Below, piece by piece: positions 27,383 through 36,735 of a stretch of 64,000 nt of DNA. Every line of letters starts with the position of its first letter. The stretch's first letter is position 1. The DNA comes from Bacillus cabrialesii. GTDB lineage: Bacteria; Bacillota; Bacilli; Bacillales; Bacillaceae. Under the pieces are notes generated by a model that made no database searches, was not told the DNA's origin, and saw nothing but the letters and a program-made list of their open reading frames with translations. The translations under genes were made by a program, and so were the position numbers. The stretch lies in NCBI RefSeq assembly GCF_004124315.2, contig NZ_CP096889.1, forward strand, positions 1,719,001 through 1,783,000. Reading direction: 5' to 3'.

Positions 27383-27879
27383 GTACAACTGAGGCTGTTG
27401 TTGTAAAGGTTGGAATTGCTGACGTGAAGATCGCCCGCTTCCCGGACACCATCAGGACCTCGGGGTTGGGATCATGTGTGGGGCTGGTGCTTTATGATAA
27501 AGAAAAGCAAACGGCGGGGCTTGTCCATGTCATGCTGCCGGATTCGACGTTATCGAAAACGGCCGAACTCAATCGGGCTAAGTACGCTGACACCGCCGTA
27601 AAGACCACGATTGATATGCTGATAGAAGCGGGATGCCGGAAATTTGCATTAAAAGCAAAGCTGGCCGGCGGATCAGAAATGTTTAAATTTAAATCGACGA
27701 ATGATTTGATGAAGATCGGACCGAGAAATGTATTAGCGATAAAGGAACAGCTGTCTTTATATAATATTCCTATCATTAGTGAAGATACGGGCGGCTCAAG
27801 CGGCCGGACGATAGAATTTGAACCGAAGTCCTGCATGCTGCATATTCGAACTGTTAAACAAGGTGAAAAAACGATTTAA
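27379..27879 (+). CDS. cheD: Chemoreceptor glutamine deamidase CheD
   Basis: Deamidates receptors and, through competition for CheC, tunes adaptation. The 166-residue product has the catalytic Cys33 in SGLGSCVGL and His50 in GLVHVMLP, the expected dyad of this cysteine-hydrolase family. Start overlaps the cheC stop as ATGA, implying coupled synthesis of the two partners. Ends 22 bases before sigD. Confidence 0.97.
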   Translation: MSTTEAVVVKVGIADVKIARFPDTIRTSGLGSCVGLVLYDKEKQTAGLVHVMLPDSTLSKTAELNRAKYADTAVKTTIDMLIEAGCRKFALKAKLAGGSEMFKFKSTNDLMKIGPRNVLAIKEQLSLYNIPIISEDTGGSSGRTIEFEPKSCMLHIRTVKQGEKTI

Positions 27880-27901
27880 TTAAGGTATTAGGGGGATAAC
27901 A

Positions 27902-28666
27902 ATGCAATCCTTGAATTATGAAGATCAGGTGCTTTGGACGCGCTGGAAAGAGTGGAAAGATCCTAAAGCCGGTGATGATTTAATGCGCCGTTACATGCCG
28001 CTTGTCACATATCATGTAGGCAGAATTTCTGTCGGACTGCCGAAATCAGTGCATAAAGACGATCTTATGAGCCTTGGTATGCTTGGTTTATATGATGCCC
28101 TTGAAAAATTTGACCCCAGCCGGGACTTAAAATTTGATACCTACGCCTCGTTTAGAATTCGCGGCGCAATCATAGACGGGCTTCGTAAAGAAGATTGGCT
28201 GCCCAGAACTTCACGTGAAAAAACAAAGAAGGTTGAAGCGGCAATTGAAAAGCTTGAGCAGCGCTATCTTCGGAACGTATCGCCCGCAGAAATTGCAGAG
28301 GAACTCGGAATGACGGTACAGGATGTAGTGTCAACAATGAATGAAGGTTTTTTTGCAAATCTGCTGTCAATTGATGAAAAGCTTCATGATCAAGATGACG
28401 GTGAAAACATTCAGGTCATGATCAGAGATGACAAAAATGTTCCGCCTGAAGAAAAGATTATGAAGGATGAACTGATTGCACAGCTTGCTGAAAAAATTCA
28501 TGAACTCTCTGAAAAAGAACAGTTGGTGGTCAGTTTGTTCTACAAAGAGGAGCTGACATTGACAGAAATCGGACAAGTATTAAATCTTTCTACGTCCCGC
28601 ATATCACAGATCCATTCAAAGGCACTATTTAAATTAAAGAATCTGCTGGAAAAAGTGATTCAATAA
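27902..28666 (+). CDS. sigD: RNA polymerase sigma factor SigD (flagellar/autolysin sigma)
   Basis: Sigma-28 family factor for late flagellar, motility and autolysin genes, held inactive by FlgM until the hook is done. The 254-residue product has region 2 (DLMSLGMLGLYDALEKFD, FDTYASFRIRGAIIDGLR), region 3 and region 4 with helix-turn-helix LTLTEIGQVLNLSTSRISQI. AGGGGG ribosome site. Its place ~25 kb from the promoter is known in B. subtilis to limit its level and to cause cell-to-cell variation in motility. Confidence 0.98.
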   Translation: MQSLNYEDQVLWTRWKEWKDPKAGDDLMRRYMPLVTYHVGRISVGLPKSVHKDDLMSLGMLGLYDALEKFDPSRDLKFDTYASFRIRGAIIDGLRKEDWLPRTSREKTKKVEAAIEKLEQRYLRNVSPAEIAEELGMTVQDVVSTMNEGFFANLLSIDEKLHDQDDGENIQVMIRDDKNVPPEEKIMKDELIAQLAEKIHELSEKEQLVVSLFYKEELTLTEIGQVLNLSTSRISQIHSKALFKLKNLLEKVIQ

Positions 28667-28694
28667 TGAATTTCATGGTTAGCGAGTGAAAAAC

Positions 28695-29195
28695 ATGTCA
28701 ACACTATTATGGCTTTTAAGCTTTACGCTCCACGGCGTTCTTCTGTACGCTGTCATGATCCTATATACGAGGCTCGCAGCTGTGAAAGAAACAGAAAAAC
28801 AGCAAAAGAAGATACTTGAAGAGACGGAAAACACCTTGGCGGCATTTCTACTTGAATTAAAAGAAGAAAATGAAAAACTGATAGAAAATACCGATTCATC
28901 TTCAAATCAAGCGGAAGAAGAGACTCAAAAGCCAGACCTTCTGCACATTGAAAAAGATTCAGAGCTGGATGCGGTTCAAGAAGAAAACCTCCCTGAACAT
29001 ATTGAAGGTCTAATAACTGAGGTTGAGCGTCAGGAAGAGAGCGTAAACAGTGATGTCCAATCATTTGAAGACCAGGTCATAGAATTATATGAAGAGGGGT
29101 ATTCGGCCAGTCAAATTGCTCAGAAACTGAAGAGCGGAAAGACAGAAATCGAGCTATTTTTAAAATTTCGCTCCAAAGGTGTAAAGGATTCTTGA
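28695..29195 (+). CDS. swrB: Swarming motility protein SwrB
   Basis: Known in B. subtilis to stimulate flagellar assembly and SigD activation, acting at the FliG/export step. The 166-residue product has one N-terminal membrane segment (about residues 3-25), a Glu/Lys-rich coiled coil (30-75), an acidic middle and a C-terminal helix-turn-helix-like region (YEEGYSASQIAQKLKSGKTEIELFL). ATG at 28695 is chosen over GTG 28686; no strong SD is visible for either. Last gene of fla/che; no terminator follows before the rpsB promoter. Confidence 0.95.
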   Translation: MSTLLWLLSFTLHGVLLYAVMILYTRLAAVKETEKQQKKILEETENTLAAFLLELKEENEKLIENTDSSSNQAEEETQKPDLLHIEKDSELDAVQEENLPEHIEGLITEVERQEESVNSDVQSFEDQVIELYEEGYSASQIAQKLKSGKTEIELFLKFRSKGVKDS

Positions 29196-29220
29196 TTGTC
29201 GGATAAAGCTGTGTTATATT
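29192..29220 (+). promoter_or_regulatory. Sigma-A promoter of rpsB-tsf
   Basis: TTGATT, 17-base spacer, TATATT. The -35 overlaps the swrB stop codon. Predicted start near 29227, giving a ~110-base leader. Confidence 0.8.
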
Positions 29221-29242
29221 ATGTCTTGGTGTTAAATACACA

Positions 29243-30079
<837 letters not shown>

Positions 30080-30086
30080 CCTATTC

Positions 30087-30126
30087 AAAAGGTGATAAGA
30101 GGGACTGCCTTTTATCACCTTTTTTC
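30087..30126 (+). terminator. Intrinsic terminator/attenuator between rpsB and tsf
   Basis: AAAAGGTGATAA and TTATCACCTTTTT form a 12-bp stem with a run of T. No promoter is evident between it and tsf, so it probably allows part of the transcripts to read through. Confidence 0.85.
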
Positions 30127-30180
30127 AAGAAAAATGTGTAATATACATACTCTTGTTTAAACATATAAGGAGGAATACAA

Positions 30181-31062
30181 ATGGCAATTACTGCACAGCA
30201 AGTAAAAGAACTGCGTGAAAAAACTGGCGCGGGCATGATGGATTGTAAAAAAGCGTTAACTGAAACTGACGGAGATATGGACAAAGCAATTGACCTTTTA
30301 AGAGAAAAAGGGATTGCGAAAGCAGCGAAAAAAGCTGACCGTATCGCAGCAGAAGGTTCTACTCTTATTAAAACTGACGGCAACAAAGGTGTTATCCTAG
30401 AAGTAAACTCTGAAACTGACTTCGTTGCGAAAAACGAAGGCTTCAAAGAGCTTCTTAACACTTTAGCTGACCACCTTCTTGCAAATGTACCTGCAGATGT
30501 TGAAGAAGCAATGGGTCAAAAAATGGAAAACGGCTCTACTGTTGAAGAGTATATCACAAGCGCAGTTGCTAAAATCGGTGAGAAAATCACTCTTCGCCGC
30601 TTTACAGTTCTTACAAAAGACGACAACTCTGCATTCGGTGCTTACCTTCACATGGGCGGCCGCATCGGCGTATTAACTGTTCTTAACGGTACAACTGACG
30701 AAGAAACTGCGAAAGATATCGCAATGCACGTTGCTGCGGTTAACCCTCGTTACATTTCTCGTGATCAAGTTTCTGAAGAAGAAGCAAACCATGAGCGTCA
30801 AATCTTAACTCAGCAAGCTCTTCAAGAAGGCAAACCTGAAAACATCGTAGCGAAAATGGTTGAAGGCCGTCTGAACAAATTCTTCGAAGAAATTTGTCTT
30901 TTAGACCAAGCGTTCGTTAAAAACCCAGATGAAAAAGTGAAACAAGTTGTTGCAGCGAAAAACGCAACTGTTCAAACTTATGTCCGCTATGAAGTTGGAG
31001 AAGGCATCGAAAAACGTCAAGAAAACTTTGCTGAAGAAGTAATGAACCAAGTGAAAAAATAA
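30181..31062 (+). CDS. tsf: Translation elongation factor Ts
   Basis: Nucleotide-exchange factor for EF-Tu. The 293-residue product has the N-terminal UBA-like domain with LREKTGAGMMDCKKAL, the EF-Tu-contacting TDFVAKNEGF motif (about residues 80-89), and two core subdomains (HMGGRIGVLT, HVAAVNPRY). Strong AAGGAGG ribosome site and ribosomal-protein-like codon use. Follows rpsB as in most bacteria. Confidence 0.98.
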   Translation: MAITAQQVKELREKTGAGMMDCKKALTETDGDMDKAIDLLREKGIAKAAKKADRIAAEGSTLIKTDGNKGVILEVNSETDFVAKNEGFKELLNTLADHLLANVPADVEEAMGQKMENGSTVEEYITSAVAKIGEKITLRRFTVLTKDDNSAFGAYLHMGGRIGVLTVLNGTTDEETAKDIAMHVAAVNPRYISRDQVSEEEANHERQILTQQALQEGKPENIVAKMVEGRLNKFFEEICLLDQAFVKNPDEKVKQVVAAKNATVQTYVRYEVGEGIEKRQENFAEEVMNQVKK

Positions 31063-31066
31063 TGGC

Positions 31067-31136
31067 GAAAAGATTTCGCGGCCAAGTCGCGACTTTTCAG
31101 GCAGTATAGGGGACACAATTTGTGTTCCCTATTTTT
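31067..31136 (+). terminator. Tandem hairpins ending the rpsB-tsf unit
   Basis: First hairpin 31067-31098: GAAAAG/CTTTTC plus TCGCG/CGCGA with a 3-base bulge and no T run. Second hairpin 31106-31132: ATAGGGGACACA/TGTGTTCCCTAT, a 12-bp stem with one G-T pair, followed by TTTTT. The second is a classical terminator. Confidence 0.9.
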
Positions 31137-31145
31137 AAAACTATA

Positions 31146-31174
31146 TTTACAAACCTTTTTTTCTCTTGCATAAT
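31146..31174 (+). promoter_or_regulatory. Sigma-A promoter of pyrH-frr
   Basis: TTTACA, 17-base spacer, CATAAT, just after the tsf terminator. Predicted start near 31181, about 27 bases before pyrH. Confidence 0.75.
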
Positions 31175-31207
31175 AGAAAACGGCAATGTTTACACTTGGA
31201 GGTTATC

Positions 31208-31930
31208 ATGGAAAAACCAAAATACAAACGTATCGTATTAAAGCTTAGCGGGGAAGCATTGGCAGGAGAACAGGGAAACGGAATTAACCCAACTGTCATT
31301 CAATCCATTGCAAAGCAAGTGAAAGAAATCGCTGAGCTTGAAGTCGAAGTGGCTGTTGTAGTAGGCGGCGGCAACTTATGGCGCGGAAAAACAGGAAGTG
31401 ACCTTGGCATGGACCGTGCAACTGCTGACTATATGGGAATGCTGGCGACAGTTATGAATTCGCTTGCTCTTCAAGACAGCTTGGAAACACTCGGAATCCA
31501 GTCTAGAGTGCAAACATCCATTGAAATGAGACAAGTTGCTGAACCGTACATAAGAAGAAAAGCGATACGCCACTTAGAGAAAAAACGTGTCGTTATTTTC
31601 GCTGCGGGCACAGGAAACCCATATTTCTCTACTGATACGACGGCTGCACTGCGGGCTGCTGAAATTGAAGCAGACGTTATTTTAATGGCTAAAAATAATG
31701 TTGACGGTGTGTATAATGCTGATCCTAGAAAAGATGAATCAGCTGTTAAGTATGAATCACTTTCTTATCTTGACGTTCTTAAAGACGGCCTGGAAGTCAT
31801 GGATTCAACAGCATCATCTTTATGCATGGATAATGACATTCCGCTTATCGTCTTTTCTATTATGGAAGAAGGAAATATCAAACGTGCCGTTATCGGTGAA
31901 TCTATCGGAACGATCGTGAGGGGGAAATAA
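31208..31930 (+). CDS. pyrH: UMP kinase
   Basis: Phosphorylates UMP to UDP; amino-acid-kinase fold unlike the eukaryotic enzyme. The 240-residue product shows KLSGEALAG (phosphate-binding), VVVGGGNLWRG, the FAAGTGNPYFSTDTTAALRA catalytic region and MAKNNVDGVYNADP. ATG at 31208 has TTGGAGG upstream; an earlier in-frame start at 31166 would lie inside the promoter, so it is rejected. Ends 1 base before frr. Confidence 0.98.
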   Translation: MEKPKYKRIVLKLSGEALAGEQGNGINPTVIQSIAKQVKEIAELEVEVAVVVGGGNLWRGKTGSDLGMDRATADYMGMLATVMNSLALQDSLETLGIQSRVQTSIEMRQVAEPYIRRKAIRHLEKKRVVIFAAGTGNPYFSTDTTAALRAAEIEADVILMAKNNVDGVYNADPRKDESAVKYESLSYLDVLKDGLEVMDSTASSLCMDNDIPLIVFSIMEEGNIKRAVIGESIGTIVRGK

Positions 31931-31931
31931 C

Positions 31932-32489
31932 GTGTCAAAAGAAGTATTAACTCAAACAAAAGAAAAAATGGAAAAAGCTATTGCTGCTTATTCCCGCGAA
32001 TTGGCTACTGTACGCGCAGGCCGTGCAAATCCATCTTTATTAGATAAAGTGACGGTTGAATATTACGGGGCACAGACACCTTTAAATCAGCTGTCTTCTA
32101 TTAACGTGCCTGAAGCTCGTATGCTCGTTGTAACGCCATACGACAAATCAGCAATCGGCGATATCGAAAAAGCAATTTTAAAAGCTGATTTAGGCCTTAC
32201 GCCAACAAGTGACGGCAATATGATTCGAATTGCGATTCCGGCATTAACGGAAGAAAGACGTAAAGAATTAGTAAAAGTTGTAAAAAAATATGCTGAAGAC
32301 GCGAAAGTAGCTGTCCGTAACGTTCGCCGTGATGCTAACGATGATCTCAAAAAACTTGAGAAAAACGGAGACATTACAGAGGATGAACTGCGTGCTTCAA
32401 CTGAAGACGTTCAAAAACTGACAGATGAATATGTGTCAAAAATTGACAGTGTCACAAAAGACAAAGAAAAAGAAATCATGGAAGTTTAA
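31932..32489 (+). CDS. frr: Ribosome recycling factor
   Basis: Splits the post-termination ribosome with EF-G. The 185-residue product is the standard length: YSRELATVRAGRANPSLLDKV near the N-terminus, TPLNQLSSINVPEARMLVVTPYD in the small domain, and the long three-helix bundle (RKELVKVVKKYAEDAKVAVRNVRRDAND). Start GTG at 31932 with AGGGGG upstream. Co-transcribed with pyrH; a terminator follows. Confidence 0.98.
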   Translation: MSKEVLTQTKEKMEKAIAAYSRELATVRAGRANPSLLDKVTVEYYGAQTPLNQLSSINVPEARMLVVTPYDKSAIGDIEKAILKADLGLTPTSDGNMIRIAIPALTEERRKELVKVVKKYAEDAKVAVRNVRRDANDDLKKLEKNGDITEDELRASTEDVQKLTDEYVSKIDSVTKDKEKEIMEV

Positions 32490-32522
32490 TGAAAAACTAT
32501 GTACAATAGATAATAGTGAAAA

Positions 32523-32552
32523 GACCCTCTCATGTTTACAGGGGGTTTTTTT
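32523..32552 (+). terminator. Terminator after frr
   Basis: ACCCTC and GGGGGT pair (one wobble) around an 11-base loop, followed by seven T. I see no convincing promoter in the remaining 67 bases before uppS, so some readthrough or an unrecognised promoter is needed there. Confidence 0.75.
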
Positions 32553-32619
32553 GTTAATACTGTTGATTACATTGACTATCAGCAGGGAATGCAACCTTTT
32601 TGGGTGACGGAGGAATCTC

Positions 32620-33402
32620 ATGCTCAACATACTCAAAAATTGGAAGAACCAGCAAACTGCGGCTTCCAACTTAGAACGTTATACAAAAGAAGACATACTT
32701 AAGGGGGAAATCCCCGAACACATCGCCATTATCATGGATGGAAATGGCCGTTGGGCTAAAAAACGCTCTCTTCCCCGAATTGCAGGCCACCATGAAGGGA
32801 TGAAGGTGGTAAAAAGGACAACGAAGCTTGCGAACGAATTAGGTGTCAAAGTACTGACATTGTATGCTTTTTCAACAGAAAATTGGAAGAGGCCGAAAAT
32901 GGAAGTCGATTTTCTAATGAAGCTTCCGGAAGAATTTTTAAATACGTACCTTCCAGAGCTTGTTGAGGAAAATGTACAGGTTCGGATTATTGGAGATGAA
33001 ACGGCTTTGCCGGCACACACATTACGTGCGATTGAAAAGGCTGTAAAGGATACGGCGCAAAACGATGGAATGATCCTTAATTTTGCTCTCAATTATGGAG
33101 GACGCACTGAAATTGTCACTGCTGCAAAATCACTCGCGGAAAAAGTGAAGGAAGGCTCTTTGAATATTGAAGACATTGATGAATCGCTTTTTTCTAATTA
33201 TTTAATGACTGAATCTTTGCAGGATCCTGAACTTTTAATTCGAACGAGCGGCGAGATTAGACTGAGCAATTTTATGCTATGGCAGGTTGCTTACAGTGAA
33301 TTTGTCTTTACTGACGTCTTGTGGCCTGACTTTAAAGAGAATCACTTCTTACAGGCGTTAGGAGAGTATCAGCAGAGAGGCCGGAGGTTTGGCGGAATTT
33401 AG
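32620..33402 (+). CDS. uppS: Undecaprenyl pyrophosphate synthase
   Basis: Makes the C55 lipid carrier for cell-wall synthesis by cis-prenyl condensation. The 260-residue product has the active-site Asp40 in IIMDGNGRWAKKR, TLYAFSTENWKRP, LNYGGRTEIV and the C-terminal RTSGEIRLSNFMLWQ motif. GGAGGAA ribosome site 7 bases before ATG. First of a run uppS-cdsA-dxr-rasP linked by lipid and isoprenoid metabolism and by envelope function. Confidence 0.98.
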   Translation: MLNILKNWKNQQTAASNLERYTKEDILKGEIPEHIAIIMDGNGRWAKKRSLPRIAGHHEGMKVVKRTTKLANELGVKVLTLYAFSTENWKRPKMEVDFLMKLPEEFLNTYLPELVEENVQVRIIGDETALPAHTLRAIEKAVKDTAQNDGMILNFALNYGGRTEIVTAAKSLAEKVKEGSLNIEDIDESLFSNYLMTESLQDPELLIRTSGEIRLSNFMLWQVAYSEFVFTDVLWPDFKENHFLQALGEYQQRGRRFGGI

Positions 33403-33414
33403 AGGATGGTGGAC

Positions 33415-34215
33415 ATGAAACAAAGAATTTTGACAGGTGTTCTGGCAGCAATTGTATTTTTATTTTTGGTTATTGTCGGGAAATTGCCGTTCACCATATT
33501 AGTTTATGCCATGGGCAGTGTGGCGCTTTTTGAACTTTTACGGATGAAAAAGCTGAAGTTGGTTTCACTGCCGGGTTTGGTCGGTCTTTTATTATTGTGG
33601 CTGTTCTTATTGCCAAGCCAGTATTCGTTTTTTGAAGCGGACGGTATTTCAAAAATGGAAATTACTTTGTTTGCGGTACTGCTTTTGCTGACTTACACGG
33701 TGTTGGTGAAAAACACCTTTACTTTTGATGAAGTCGGGTTTATTACGCTTGCAGCAATTTACATCGGAATGTGTTTTCATTATTTTATCGAAATCAGAAA
33801 TCTTGACCAATATGGGTTAACATACATTTTTTACGCGTGTGTTGTGATTTGGTCCACTGATTCCGGTGCGTATTTTGTCGGGAAATCGCTTGGCAAGCGA
33901 AAACTGTGGCCTGAAATCAGTCCGAATAAAACAGTGGAAGGCTTTGCAGGTGGAATTGTCATCGCACTTATACTGGCGACAATTTTTCAGCTTGTTACAC
34001 ATCTTCCGATCCCGTATATCTATCTGCTGTTGATCACACTGTTTTTGTCTGTTTTCGGACAACTTGGAGATTTAGTGGAATCTGCCTTGAAAAGACATTA
34101 CGATGTAAAGGATTCTGGGAAGATTCTTCCCGGGCACGGCGGTATATTAGACCGTTTTGACAGTTTCTTGTTTGTCATGCCTTTCTTGTACTTTCTGCTT
34201 GCCCTTTTTTCATAA
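33415..34215 (+). CDS. cdsA: Phosphatidate cytidylyltransferase
   Basis: Makes CDP-diacylglycerol, precursor of all phospholipids, in the cytoplasmic membrane. About eight hydrophobic segments and the C-terminal signature SALKRHYDVKD...LPGHGGILDRFDS. ATG 33415 (266 residues) is preferred because AGAGG is 9 bases upstream; ATG 33406 (269 residues) is possible but overlaps that SD and has only GGCGG before it. Twelve bases after uppS. Confidence 0.96.
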   Translation: MKQRILTGVLAAIVFLFLVIVGKLPFTILVYAMGSVALFELLRMKKLKLVSLPGLVGLLLLWLFLLPSQYSFFEADGISKMEITLFAVLLLLTYTVLVKNTFTFDEVGFITLAAIYIGMCFHYFIEIRNLDQYGLTYIFYACVVIWSTDSGAYFVGKSLGKRKLWPEISPNKTVEGFAGGIVIALILATIFQLVTHLPIPYIYLLLITLFLSVFGQLGDLVESALKRHYDVKDSGKILPGHGGILDRFDSFLFVMPFLYFLLALFS

Positions 34216-34276
34216 AAAAGTCTAATATGAATATGAGACTGATCATGCAGCAAAAAGAATAGGAGTAGTGGCAACT

Positions 34277-35428
34277 TTGAAAAATATTTGTCTTTTAGGA
34301 GCAACAGGATCAATCGGCGAACAGACTCTTGACGTATTGCGTACACATCAAGATCAATTTCAGCTGGTATCTATGTCGTTTGGCAGAAATATTGATAAGG
34401 CCCTTCCAATGATAGAGGCCTTTCAGCCGAAGTTTGTCTCTGTCGGTGATCTGGATACATATCATGAACTAAAACAAATGTCTTTTTCTTTTGAATGCCA
34501 AATCGGGCTGGGAGAAGAAGGACTGATAGAAGCAGCAGTGATGGAGGAGGTTGACATTGTTGTCAACGCCTTGCTCGGAAGCGTCGGCCTTATCCCGACG
34601 TTAAAGGCAATTGAACAGAAAAAAACAATTGCGCTTGCAAATAAGGAAACTCTTGTCACTGCAGGGCATATAGTAAAAGAACATGCTAAGAAGTATGATG
34701 TTCCGCTTCTGCCCGTTGACAGTGAACATTCGGCAATTTTTCAAGCGCTTCAAGGCGAACAGGCTAAAAACATTGACCGCCTCATCATTACGGCATCCGG
34801 CGGGAGCTTTCGGGACAAGAAGCGGGAGGAGCTCGAATCAGTTACAGTAGAGGACGCGTTAAAACATCCCAATTGGTCGATGGGCGCAAAAATTACGATT
34901 GATTCGGCTACAATGATGAATAAGGGTTTAGAGGTGATCGAGGCACATTGGCTTTTCGATATACCGTATGAACAAATAGATGTGGTTTTACATAAGGAGA
35001 GCATCATCCATTCAATGGTTGAGTTTCATGACAAAAGTGTGATCGCACAGCTCGGAACTCCGGATATGAGGGTTCCAATCCAGTATGCGCTCACTTATCC
35101 TGACCGGTTGCCATTGCCGGATGCGAAAAGGCTTGAATTATGGGAAATCGGCAGCCTCCATTTTGAGAAAGCTGATTTTGACAGGTTCCGATGCTTACAA
35201 TTTGCTTTTGAATCAGGTAAAATAGGAGGAACAATGCCGACAGTGCTAAATGCGGCAAATGAAGTAGCTGTCGCCGCCTTTTTAGCCGGCAAGATACCGT
35301 TTTTGGCTATTGAAGACTGTATCGAAAAGGCACTATCCCGCCATCAGTTGATTAAAAAACCGAGCCTGGCGGACATTCAAGAAGTGGACAAAGATACCCG
35401 GGGATACGTCAATTCAATACTCACATAA
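34277..35428 (+). CDS. dxr: 1-deoxy-D-xylulose 5-phosphate reductoisomerase
   Basis: Second step of the MEP isoprenoid pathway, feeding the substrate chain for UppS. The 383-residue product has the NADPH motif GATGSIGEQTLDV at residues 7-19, ALANKETLV, the metal-binding PVDSEHSAIFQ region, ITASGGSF and ATMMNKGLEVIEAHWLF. TTG at 34277 is chosen because AGGAG is 11 bases before it, whereas GTG 34268 is 2 bases away. The 61 bases after cdsA hold a weak 5-bp inverted repeat only. Confidence 0.97.
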   Translation: MKNICLLGATGSIGEQTLDVLRTHQDQFQLVSMSFGRNIDKALPMIEAFQPKFVSVGDLDTYHELKQMSFSFECQIGLGEEGLIEAAVMEEVDIVVNALLGSVGLIPTLKAIEQKKTIALANKETLVTAGHIVKEHAKKYDVPLLPVDSEHSAIFQALQGEQAKNIDRLIITASGGSFRDKKREELESVTVEDALKHPNWSMGAKITIDSATMMNKGLEVIEAHWLFDIPYEQIDVVLHKESIIHSMVEFHDKSVIAQLGTPDMRVPIQYALTYPDRLPLPDAKRLELWEIGSLHFEKADFDRFRCLQFAFESGKIGGTMPTVLNAANEVAVAAFLAGKIPFLAIEDCIEKALSRHQLIKKPSLADIQEVDKDTRGYVNSILT

Positions 35429-35440
35429 GGTGGTATGTTC

Positions 35441-36703
35441 GTGAATACAGTTATAGCGTTTATTATTATTTTCGGAACGCTCGTTTTCTTCCATGAACTG
35501 GGCCATTTATTGCTAGCCCAAAGAGCGGGAATTCTCTGCCGTGAATTTGCGATCGGCTTCGGTCCAAAGATTTTTTCTTTCAAAAAAAATGAGACAGTTT
35601 ATACGATCAGGCTGCTTCCGGTCGGCGGGTTTGTCCGTATGGCCGGCGAAGACCCGGAGATGATCGAGGTGAAACCCGGTTACACGGTCGGGCTTCTGTT
35701 TAATAAAGAAGATCAAGTTGAGAAAGTCATCATCAATCAAAAGGAAAAATACCGGGATGCTTTAGTCATCGAAGTAGAAACAGCGGATTTAGAGCATGAC
35801 ATGAAGATCACCGGCTATGAACAGGGGAAAGAGGATGAGCTTTCCAGCTATACTGTCAGCGAAACCTCCTTTTTTATTGTAGATGGAGAAGAAGTTCAGA
35901 TTGCGCCGTTTAACCGCCAATTTGGTTCCAAACCTGTTTGGCAGCGGATTAAAGCAATTGCTGCAGGGCCGATTATGAACTTTATTTTAGCTTATGTCAT
36001 TCTAGTGATGCTGGGGCTTGTTCAAGGCGTACCGTCCAATGATCCTGTGCTCGGGCAGCTGACTGACAATGGCCGGGCGGCAGAAGCAGGGCTAAAAGAA
36101 GGGGATTACATTCAGAGCATTAACGGAGAGAAAATGAGGTCTTGGACTGACATTGTCTCCGCTGTAAAAGAAAATCCGGAAAAAGAAATGGACGTTGCAG
36201 TAAAAAGAGATAACAAAACGCTTCACATTTCTGTGACTCCGGAAGCTGTGAAAGATGAGAACAAAAAAACAATCGGGCGTTTCGGGTCCTATGCGCCGAC
36301 TGAAAAAGGCGTTCTCTCAGCAGTTGCTTACGGTGCGACATCAACAGTTGATGTCACCAAAGCGATTTTAACCAACTTAAGCAAATTAGTAACAGGCCAA
36401 TTTAAACTTGATATGCTGTCAGGTCCTGTCGGCATATATGATATGACAGACCAAGTGGCGAAAACAGGGTTAGTGAACCTATTCCAGTTCGCTGCGTTCT
36501 TAAGCATTAACCTTGGGATTGTCAACTTGCTTCCGATTCCGGCACTTGACGGAGGAAGATTGTTATTTCTATTTATTGAAGCGATTCGGGGCAAACCGAT
36601 TAACAGGGAAAAAGAAGCGTTTGTCGTGTTTATCGGGGTAGCTTTCTTAATGCTTCTTATGCTGGTCGTCACATGGAACGATATCCAGCGGCTGTTTTTG
36701 TAA
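35441..36703 (+). CDS. rasP: Site-2 intramembrane zinc protease RasP (RseP)
   Basis: Cleaves anti-sigma factors (RsiW in B. subtilis), FtsL and remnant signal peptides within the membrane. The product has HELGH at residues 18-22 in the first membrane segment, a central PDZ domain (about 180-270, GRAAEAGLKEGDYI), and the third zinc/catalytic motif PIPALDGGRLLF near 367. GTG 35441 (420 residues) lies 7 bases after AAGGTGG; ATG 35435 (422 residues) is only 2 bases from it but is the commonly annotated start. Confidence 0.96.
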   Translation: MNTVIAFIIIFGTLVFFHELGHLLLAQRAGILCREFAIGFGPKIFSFKKNETVYTIRLLPVGGFVRMAGEDPEMIEVKPGYTVGLLFNKEDQVEKVIINQKEKYRDALVIEVETADLEHDMKITGYEQGKEDELSSYTVSETSFFIVDGEEVQIAPFNRQFGSKPVWQRIKAIAAGPIMNFILAYVILVMLGLVQGVPSNDPVLGQLTDNGRAAEAGLKEGDYIQSINGEKMRSWTDIVSAVKENPEKEMDVAVKRDNKTLHISVTPEAVKDENKKTIGRFGSYAPTEKGVLSAVAYGATSTVDVTKAILTNLSKLVTGQFKLDMLSGPVGIYDMTDQVAKTGLVNLFQFAAFLSINLGIVNLLPIPALDGGRLLFLFIEAIRGKPINREKEAFVVFIGVAFLMLLMLVVTWNDIQRLFL

Positions 36704-36735
36704 ACGAAAAGTAAATCAATCAGAGGTGCGAAGAA

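Noticed and set aside
31166..31207. N-terminal extension of PyrH
   Set aside because: It overlaps the promoter -10 (CATAAT) and lacks an SD; the ATG at 31208 has GGAGG upstream.
32553..32619. Promoter for uppS
   Set aside because: TTGATT and TTGACT are present but no -10-like hexamer lies at 16-18 bases from either.
34216..34276. Terminator between cdsA and dxr
   Set aside because: Only AGTCT/AGACT can pair around a 12-base loop and no T run follows.
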